Assembly: GCF_963576615.1 (NCBI RefSeq)
Contig: NC_088718.1
Span: 27,396,377-27,460,376 of the forward strand
Source: Watersipora subatra
Taxonomy: Eukaryota; Bryozoa; Gymnolaemata; Cheilostomatida; Watersiporidae
Reading direction: 5' to 3'
DNA length: 64,000 nucleotides
The position numbers were made by a program, and so were the translations under genes. The notes under the pieces were generated by a model. That model did no database searches. It saw nothing but the letters and a program-made list of their open reading frames with translations, and was not told the DNA's origin. Of this stretch, positions 57,234-64,000 are shown one piece after another. The first letter of the stretch is position 1. Each line of letters opens with the position of its first letter.

Positions 57234-58202
57234 TGTTGAATGCTTTACCATTTCAATACTTTGTACATGGAATAGTGCCATTGTAATGTATCCATGAGGT
57301 TTTACCAACCAAAGATGTTACAATGAGAAACTAGTAGAAATTATTACAAGTATTTATGACTTTATCATCAATATTTCTTTACTGAATGGGCCATTGTAAA
57401 AATATATTCCTGATAGTCAATTTTTCTTTGACAATTTTTCAATCAACCTGAGCCTTCAGTCTCTCCTGCGTTGGTCAACACACAATTATAACAATCTCCA
57501 GTAAAAGTTTCATTAGTACATGTGTGACTGTGACAGACAAAAATTGAATCTACAGATTTATTAAAACAAAATTTTTTATTATAACAGATGTATGACGGAC
57601 AAGAGTTTTACTAAATAAGTTGTGGTAAGCAAACATCATGTGAAAATACTACAAAAACGATATAGGAGATTTCTACCAACCTGAATCAGAATTCAAACTA
57701 AGCCGATAGCCTGAGGGCTCTACGAGTAGTTGTGCATAATCAGACAACCTTTCCTCAACACAGCCTGGAGACTCGGGCTGCATGGGCAGAGCTGACAGAC
57801 TCGCTGCTTGAGTAATTATGCAAACCGGTTTATCTCTCAACGAATTCTGTTAAATATATAAAAGACATTTCAAAGGTGGCGAGCAGTAAAGCCCACAAAA
57901 TCGGATAAGTTGAGCTACAACAGCGTACTAAATCTATATGCATATAAAACTCTGATTTATTTGTATTGCTTGATACCGTTGCACTGAATAAATAATATAA
58001 GCGGTGAATATAAAATGTGTGATAAAAGATTACTATGTATAAGTCTACACCTCGGGATGTTCAATTCACGATATCAACACTTTTCCAACTGCCCTAAACT
58101 GACCATCTTGTGGATTTGCTGCATAATCGGAGGTATAGTAAGAGTGGTGCCCGTGACATTAAAAAGGACTGTCAGAGCTCGGCGTGTTACCTATGGCTTA
58201 AG
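57234..58202. other. no gene seen
   Basis: AT-rich non-coding sequence between two MITEs. Confidence 0.45.
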
Positions 58203-58533
58203 ACTGGTTCACACTATATCACTGTATCTCATCGTTATTGCCACAATACATGATGTACTACGGCGATCGTCGATGATAACAATGTTCACACTATCACAAA
58301 CCCACCCGTGTTTTCATCAGGAAATACTCCATGACGTAGTGTTCACATTTCTCTTTTCGCATTTGAAAAGTGGTCGTCGATGCTCAGTAAAATATCGAGA
58401 AAGTTTGACAGCTGCAAACTTTCCCGACGTGTCCGCATTGCTTCGTCGATGCCATCGGTTCACAGTTAACATAATCGACAATGAACGCCGAAAAGAAAAC
58501 GCTGACAAATGGCGATATAATGTGAACCAGCCA
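58203..58533. mobile_element. MITE, GGCTGGTTCACACTATA family, copy 3 (best preserved)
   Basis: Ends GACTGGTTCACACTATATC and GATATAATGTGAACCAGCC are inverted. A long plus-strand frame runs through it but is a by-product of the element. Confidence 0.85.
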
Positions 58534-58717
58534 ATGCCAGGATCAATTGGCAGCCAGTGAACTCTTGTTTTCCATGTAATTTGTCCTCAATTTATCTGAT
58601 CAAAAACTCAAAAATGTACCTTTGCACGGATCAAGGACAGTTGCCATCAATTGTTTGTTGTGGTGAAAGCGTTGTAGCAATTTGAATCGAAAATGAAAGA
58701 AGTGCTGAGAAATGTCA

Positions 58718-59208
58718 GGCTCATAGAGTAATACTAGCGCTCATAGAGTAATACTAGTGCTCATAGAGTACTACCAGAACTCATAGAGTACTACTAGCAC
58801 TCATAGAGTACTACCAGAACTCATAGAGTACTACTAGCGCTCATAGAGTACTACTAGTGCTCATAGAGTACTACTGGTGCTCATAGAGTACTACTAGCGC
58901 TCATAGAGTACTACTAGCGCTCATAGAGTACTACTAGCGCTCATAGAGTACTACTAGCGCTTATAGAGAACTACTAGCGCTCATAGAGTACTACTAGCGC
59001 TCATAGAGTACTACTAGCGCTCATAGAGTACTACTAGCGCTCATAGAGTACTACTAGCGCTCATAGAGTACTACTAGCGCTTATAGAGAACTACTAGCGC
59101 TCATAGAGTACTACTAGTGCTCATAGAGAACTACTAGCGCTCATAGAGTACTACTAGTGCTCATGGAGTACTACTAGTGCTCAAAGAGAACTAATAGCGC
59201 TCATAGTG
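58718..59208 (+). repeat. 20-bp satellite, about 24 copies, left part
   Basis: Unit TCATAGAGTACTACTAGCGC with variants AGTGC, AGAGAA and GGAGTA. Interrupted by the element at 59211-59872 and resumed at 59876. Confidence 0.98.
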
Positions 59209-59210
59209 TA

Positions 59211-59872
59211 TGTTTCCATGGTGCGCAGTACTGCGAAGCAGCCCCCTCCGAAGTCGAGGGGATTGTACATTTCCATGCTGCGCAGTGGTTTTCAGCAAAT
59301 TAGCCAGAAAAGAGAAATTGTATAAATCGAATCGCTAGATGGATACATGGAATCGATCATGCGTACCGAACGTCAGAAAAGGTCTTTTTATGCTTTTGTC
59401 ATCATTATACTTTTATTTACAATACACATTCACAATGTTTTACAAACCTTAACACAATTTTTACAAATAATATATTTTTAATAAATGTTTATATAAGTAA
59501 TAGATTATTGAAATGTTACTTTAGGGCTTGCCACCTATTTTTCGAAAAATGTTGGTATCGATAACAAAGTCCAGGAAAGTAATCACTTCATCATCTTCGT
59601 AGGAGCAGACCATAATTAAATTTAAGTGAAAAAATATCGGAAGAATAGCTAAAACAAAGATAAGCAGGATAACTTTTTTACTAGTCTATGGCGCTCGAAG
59701 AATCTGTTTCCACGGCATGTGAGCTATACGCAGCCACTGCGCAGTCGCTGTTTCCTTGCTGCGAATTTGCACTAGCTTCGCACTGATCAGTGCGCAGTGA
59801 TTTCAGTGCGAAGACGCCGTTTCCATGATTTGGAAATAGCGCAACTCCGAAGCACTGCGTATCATGGAAACA
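59211..59872. mobile_element. TGTTTCCATG MITE inserted in the 20-bp satellite
   Basis: Inverted ends TGTTTCCATGGTGCGCAGT and ACTGCGTATCATGGAAACA (mismatches at three positions). Several internal TTTCCATG and GCGCAGT words occur near each end. The same short ATAGTG lies next to both ends, as a possible target duplication. Confidence 0.85.
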
Positions 59873-59875
59873 TAG

Positions 59876-60003
59876 TGATAGAGTACTACTAGTGCTCATA
59901 GAGAACTACTAGCGCTCATAGAGTACTACTAGTGCTCATGGAGTACTTCTAGAACTCATAGAGTACTACTAGCGCTCATAGAGTACTACTAGCGCTCTAT
60001 GAG
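59876..60003 (+). repeat. 20-bp satellite, right part
   Basis: Six further units of the same 20-mer in the same orientation. Confidence 0.97.
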
Positions 60004-60338
60004 GCTTGCACTATCACACCCTCTTTAACTAATTTTAACATACTTCTGACAAATAGTGCTCAGATTTCATCATACCATCTTCTTCATGAACACCACCTAC
60101 AAAGGGAAGTTATGATGTTCACTACACACTAGCAACTATGACAAACTCAGGTTGTCAGGTAATAGTTGACTGGAAGCAAAGATAGCAAAGTTCAGCCGAG
60201 TTTAACTTAGTGACAGAGTGAGACAACTCCCAAAGCATTTCTACCGCAAACTTAATGGCAGGAGCAAAATTTTGCCACAATAAATTTAGGATATTGGGTT
60301 ATCATTTTGCTAAAAAACAAACCAGTTAATTTTTTTTA
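60004..60338. other. no gene seen
   Basis: Unique non-coding sequence up to the CTCAG target site at 60339-60343. Confidence 0.45.
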
Positions 60339-60343
60339 CTCAG

Positions 60344-60579
60344 TGTTGTATTATGGGATTTTTTAGGCTCAGGCTATATTGCTGCCTGAGCTCAAGGCAG
60401 TGTAGGTGGTCTTGGTAATTACGGTGAGTGCATAAAGCTGGATAAAGTTAGTGGGTAAAGCTAGTAGATTAGGTAGTATAAGGCAGTATGGGGAGGACGT
60501 AAGGAAGTATAATGAAAGACAGACGCTCTTCTTCTTCATCTTCACATCAATACATGTAGGTGTACACGTTTATACAACA
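60344..60579 (+). repeat. 5' LTR (236 bp)
   Basis: Starts TGTTGTATTATGGGATTTTT, ends TTTATACAACA. Shares GGTGGTCTTGGTAATTACGG and GACGCTCTTCTTCTTC with the 3' LTR. Confidence 0.92.
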
Positions 60580-60863
60580 TGGCGCAGTTGACGAAGCTCT
60601 AAATTTTTTTCTGTGTGTTATCGTTAGCGATAATTTTCTGGTTTTGGTGTAAGTTTAGTGTTTGATAAGGCCCTTTCACAGGCGTGCAGGTGGGGTGACG
60701 TGCAGTAGGGTAGTGTTGGGAGGCTGTGAGGTGTTGTAGCGGTGAAGCATCGGTGTTGGAGAGGTGTAGATATTTATTAAGTGTTCGGAGGTGAGAATTA
60801 CAAAAAATATATACGAGTGGGGTAGAGTAAATTTGTGGCGAGAAATAAACATATTGTGTTGAG

Positions 60864-61870
60864 ATGGAGAGTGGTTTTCCGAAGCTGGTGTTCGGTGAGC
60901 ACGGTGAAAGCTCGTGGGAAAAATTTATAAAAAGAGATGAATTTGTGTATTGAGAGTGCTATCGAGAGGAGAGGTTATGTAGTTGATGATGGCGACAGAG
61001 TGCCTATTATGAGAGGTAGAGCTAGGTTAGTGTCACTATTGAGAGCTATTGGGCGTAACGGTAGAGAAGTATTGAGGGGTGCAGAGTTTAACGTAGATGG
61101 TGCAAATTCTATTTATGAAAAGGTAGTGGAGGTTTTGCAGGGTTATTATGGTAGACAAGAGAGTATGTTTGTAAAGGGGCCTAAGCTTTTGACGGCTAGG
61201 CAAAAGGTACTTGGAGAAAGTGATAGAGAGTACTTACAACGGTAGAAAGTTTGAGCAGATATGCCGAGGTAGCTAATAATGATGATAGGGTAAGGTTTGC
61301 CTTTATAGTGGCGGTTAACGGGTTTAGGGATAGAGAAGTAAGCTGAGATTTGATGAACACCAATCTGACTTGGGAGTTGTTACATGAGGCATTGAGGGCT
61401 CGTGAAATGACAAACGATTCGGATAGATTCTTGAGAACTGAGAGTAAAAGTACTGACTTAAAAAGTGAGGTTAAGATGGAGGTAGCAAGGGTGTTGGAGT
61501 TTGATAGCCGAGTGCAGTACCGGAGTAATGGTAGAGGTAAAAGCTACGATTCAGCGGGTAGATCTTCCCCTAGAAGTAGCCCTAGGAGTGGTTGAAGGTA
61601 TTTTTTTAGTAATAGTAGTGATGAGCGTGATACTAGTAGGTATGGGACACAAGATCGGGAGTGTAACAAGGACAGTGGCAGTAGAAAGTATAGAGATAAT
61701 AGCAAGGAAAGGTATGTCTCTAGATATAGAGAAAACTGTAGAGAAAATAGTACAGATAGAGTTTGCTACAATTGCAGAGGTAGTGGCCACGAGATGCGGA
61801 GTTGTTCCTCCATCAAATGTTTTTCTTGTGGACGGCAAAGACACGTATCCCGATATTGCGGGGATAAGGG
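60864..61870 (+). pseudogene. Gag-like region with two CCHC zinc knuckles
   Basis: The first Met (60864) frame ends at a TGA near 60951, but related Gag sequence continues in another frame (60937-61245, ending at TAG). It then passes into the third frame, where the rest of the element lies. Two zinc knuckles are intact: 61764-61805 (C-x2-C-x4-H-x4-C, CYNCRGSGHEMRSC) and 61818-61859 (CFSCGRQRHVSRYC). Stops occur near 61341 and 61593. Confidence 0.8.
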
Positions 61871-62111
61871 TAGAGAAGTAAGGTATGGCAGTCGAGATAG
61901 CAGTTGGGAGAGGTATTGGGGAGGAGAAAGTCCTCATGATGTAAGGGATAAGTAGAATAGACCCAGAGATTACAATATGAACAGGCATGAGAGAGACTGT
62001 TGGTTTGAGAAGTGAGAGATGGATAGACATGATGAAAGGTACAGTGACAATAGCAGGGGTAAAAGTGCAAGATTTGCTGGCTATAGAGATAAATATGGTG
62101 AAGATCAATGA

Positions 62112-63215
62112 ATAGGACAGAGAATTGTGCAGTATTTAGAAGTTAATGGAGTAAATGTTGAGTTTACGTTCGATACTGGGGCTGAGGTGTCAATACTAAT
62201 CGAGGCAACAGCCAATAAGTTGAACCTACGGTTAAAGAAACCGTAGACAGTTTTAGAAATCGCTGATGGTAGTGAGTTAAAAGTGGTTGGAAGTGTGGTA
62301 GTTCATTTGGAAAGTAAACGCAGGCATATGGATGCTGAAGTTCATGTAGTGAAAGGATTGAGAACGAACTTTTTAGGCATAACTGAGTTGAAGCAGCTAA
62401 AATTATTTGCTGCTGTAAATGCATTATGTGAAAGCAAGTTTGAGCCTGTTAAGGAGTGTAGAAGTATTAAGCCAGTTCAGCCGTTTTCGCCGAGAACCAT
62501 TATTGTTGGGTCAAGTTATGTTCCAGATGATGTCAAGTTGCAAAACCTGACAAATAAGTCTGACAGAGATGTTAAGAAAGATCACACAGGTCAAAATTGG
62601 TGGACTTGTGAAACCAAGGAAGTAAAGAGAAGCGGATACGTAGCAATTATAAGTCAAGGGGGGACAGCCAAAGGCACCAGAGAGGCGCAAGTGTCTATGG
62701 AGTATGATAGAGAACACAGTCATGATGAAGTAAGTGAAGGTGCTGAGAAAGTAACTGAACCAGTATCTGTAATGGAGAAAGTTTGCTCTTTTTTAGCTGA
62801 GGTATCCAGTAATGGAATGTTAGACAGAGATGGTCATGAGAGAAAGGTAGCAGAGATTGAAAGAGAGGAAAAGGAGGTGCGGAGAAAGTTGAAGGAGAAA
62901 TTGGCTAAGCTGAAAGCCAAACGGGAGGCAGCAGTCATGGAGTTGGAAAATGTCAAGGCATTCAGGGTAGCTGTGCAGGAGTTAGCCATGGTTCAGAGGA
63001 GAATTGCTGGTAGCAGACTTGCACTGGTGGCAAGTGAGGTCGAGTTAGATAGGTCTGGGCCTATGCCAACTCCAAGCTCTGTGGTGCCATCCCTGTGCAG
63101 CCGATTACGGCCCAGGTGGAGACCTCTCACAGAATGTCTGTCGAGCCTGCCTCTTATTGGGGAGAGCGAGGTAAAGAAGGAAGAGAAGAAGATGAGGTTG
63201 AGGAGTCATTACTGA
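62112..63215 (+). pseudogene. retropepsin followed by a 310-codon uninterrupted tail with coiled coil
   Basis: The protease motif FDTGAEVSIL is at about 62166-62195 and a TAG interrupts at 62244-62246. From the Met at 62283 the same frame is open for 310 codons to 63215. The first 40 codons are the second half of the protease (ending TNFLGITELKQL). The rest has no RT; it contains a strongly charged heptad region about 62840-63010 (Lys/Glu/Arg-rich, EEKEVRRKLKEKLAKLKAK) and ends with a Pro/Ser-rich stretch. Confidence 0.8.
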
Positions 63216-63541
63216 CCCAACCAAAAGACTCCGGGCTAGTCAAGGTTGGTGGGAGTAGTGTTGGAGATGTTGGTTGAAGTAGTGACAGCGGTCACGGTGA
63301 CAGTATTGGTAGCGGCGGATGTCACGGTGATAAAAAAAATGAGTACAGACTGGCAATGGAGCTGGCAGTAACGAGGAGAGTATTTTAGTCGGTGGCACAG
63401 AGTCAAACAAGCCAAAGGCATAGCCTATAGAGACTGCCTTAACGGAGTCAGGTAACGAGCAACAGAAGTAAGGTAAGTTACTACGTCTGCTTGTTGGTAG
63501 TGATGGGGTGGCCCAAAACAAAAAGAAAAAAAGAAAGAACA

Positions 63542-63772
63542 TGCTGTATTATGGGATTTGTTAGGCTCAGGCTATATTGGTGTCTGAGCTCAAGACAGTA
63601 CAGGTGGTCTTGGTAATTACGGTGAGTGCAAAAAGATGTATAAAGCTAGTGAGTAAAGCTAGTAGATTAGCTAGTGTAAGGCAGTATGGGGAGGGTTTAA
63701 GGAAGTGTAAGACAGACACTCTTCTTCTTCATCTTCACATCAATACATTTAAGTGTACGCATTTATACAACA
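63542..63772 (+). repeat. 3' LTR (231 bp)
   Basis: Starts TGCTGTATTATGGGATTTGT, ends TTTATACAACA and is preceded by an A/G-rich tract (AAAAAGAAAAAAAGAAAGAA). Confidence 0.92.
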
Positions 63773-63777
63773 CTCAG

Positions 63778-64000
63778 AACAGGCATAATATCGCAGTTTC
63801 TAATTTTTTTAATTTTTGGTTTAGGATGGATGAAAAAAATTGTAAACAGCGACATAAATGTATTTTTTGCTGGTGAAATTCTTTAACAGTTAAGTGCTTT
63901 GAAGTTGGGTCTCGGATATTTCTGATAACTACATATTCATATTAAAGAATGGGATCTGTGTTTCGGTCAAACTGCGTAAACAATAGCATTTTTAATATGC
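63778..64000. other. no gene seen
   Basis: Right flank of the LTR element; unique AT-rich sequence. Confidence 0.4.

Larger units (their letters stand above)
60344..63772 (+). mobile_element. LTR retroelement with Gag and protease but no RT or integrase
   Basis: 5' LTR 60344-60579, PBS from 60580 (TGGCGCAGTTGACGAAG), internal region, polypurine tract about 63513-63541, 3' LTR 63542-63772, target duplication CTCAG at 60339-60343 and 63773-63777. All structural parts are present. The 2.96-kb interior encodes Gag-like sequence, two CCHC zinc knuckles, a retropepsin and a coiled-coil C-terminus. I find no RT, RNase H or integrase motif in any frame. It must have moved using enzymes of another element. 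LTRs differ by roughly a tenth, so the insertion is not recent. Confidence 0.9.

Noticed and set aside
58015..58560. 181-codon plus-strand frame
   Set aside because: Most of it is the MITE at 58203-58533, whose other copies do not keep the frame.

Overview
This is animal nuclear DNA: AT-rich, intron-containing, and dense in transposons and tandem repeats. It looks like a marine invertebrate, perhaps a lophotrochozoan, but no gene here fixes the phylum. Most of the window is repeat. Three real host genes can be assembled by joining splice sites with matching phase.

Layout. (1) 1-5045: the 5' two-thirds of a decayed Ty3/gypsy LTR retrotransposon on the minus strand, with its LTR and primer-binding site at 4707-5045. 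(2) 5.7-7.7 kb: SINE/Helitron-like pieces and a 12-bp minisatellite. (3) 7967-10375, minus strand: a small secreted F5/8-type C (discoidin-like) protein gene with a signal-peptide exon, a 26-nt microexon and two domain exons. (4) 10.4-16.4 kb: two arrays of one 30-bp satellite in opposite orientation, an LTR remnant, a foldback element, and a perfect hairpin beside a 250-bp TG/CG tract. (5) 17504-40013, plus strand: a nuclear hormone receptor of the NR1H (EcR/LXR/FXR) type in seven exons, 391 aa. Its large introns carry Tc1/mariner-like, piggyBac-like, foldback and LTR elements and many minisatellites. (6) 42617-50999, minus strand: a six-exon gene for a 245-aa secreted Asn/Gly-rich protein with a repeated Cys motif; I do not recognise it. 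(7) 51-60 kb: SINEs, a hAT-like MITE, a 20-bp satellite split by a MITE. (8) 60344-63772, plus strand: a structurally complete LTR element (LTRs, CTCAG target duplication, PBS, PPT) that encodes Gag zinc knuckles, a protease and a coiled-coil tail but no reverse transcriptase or integrase.

The genes share no evident pathway. The receptor would be a ligand-regulated transcription factor; the F5/8C and Asn/Gly-rich proteins are predicted secreted products. The strongest unusual signals are: the receptor's lost or rewritten AF-2 helix; a tandem array of copies of the intron 2/exon 3 junction just upstream of exon 3; the modular Asn/Gly/Cys gene; and the pol-less LTR element.
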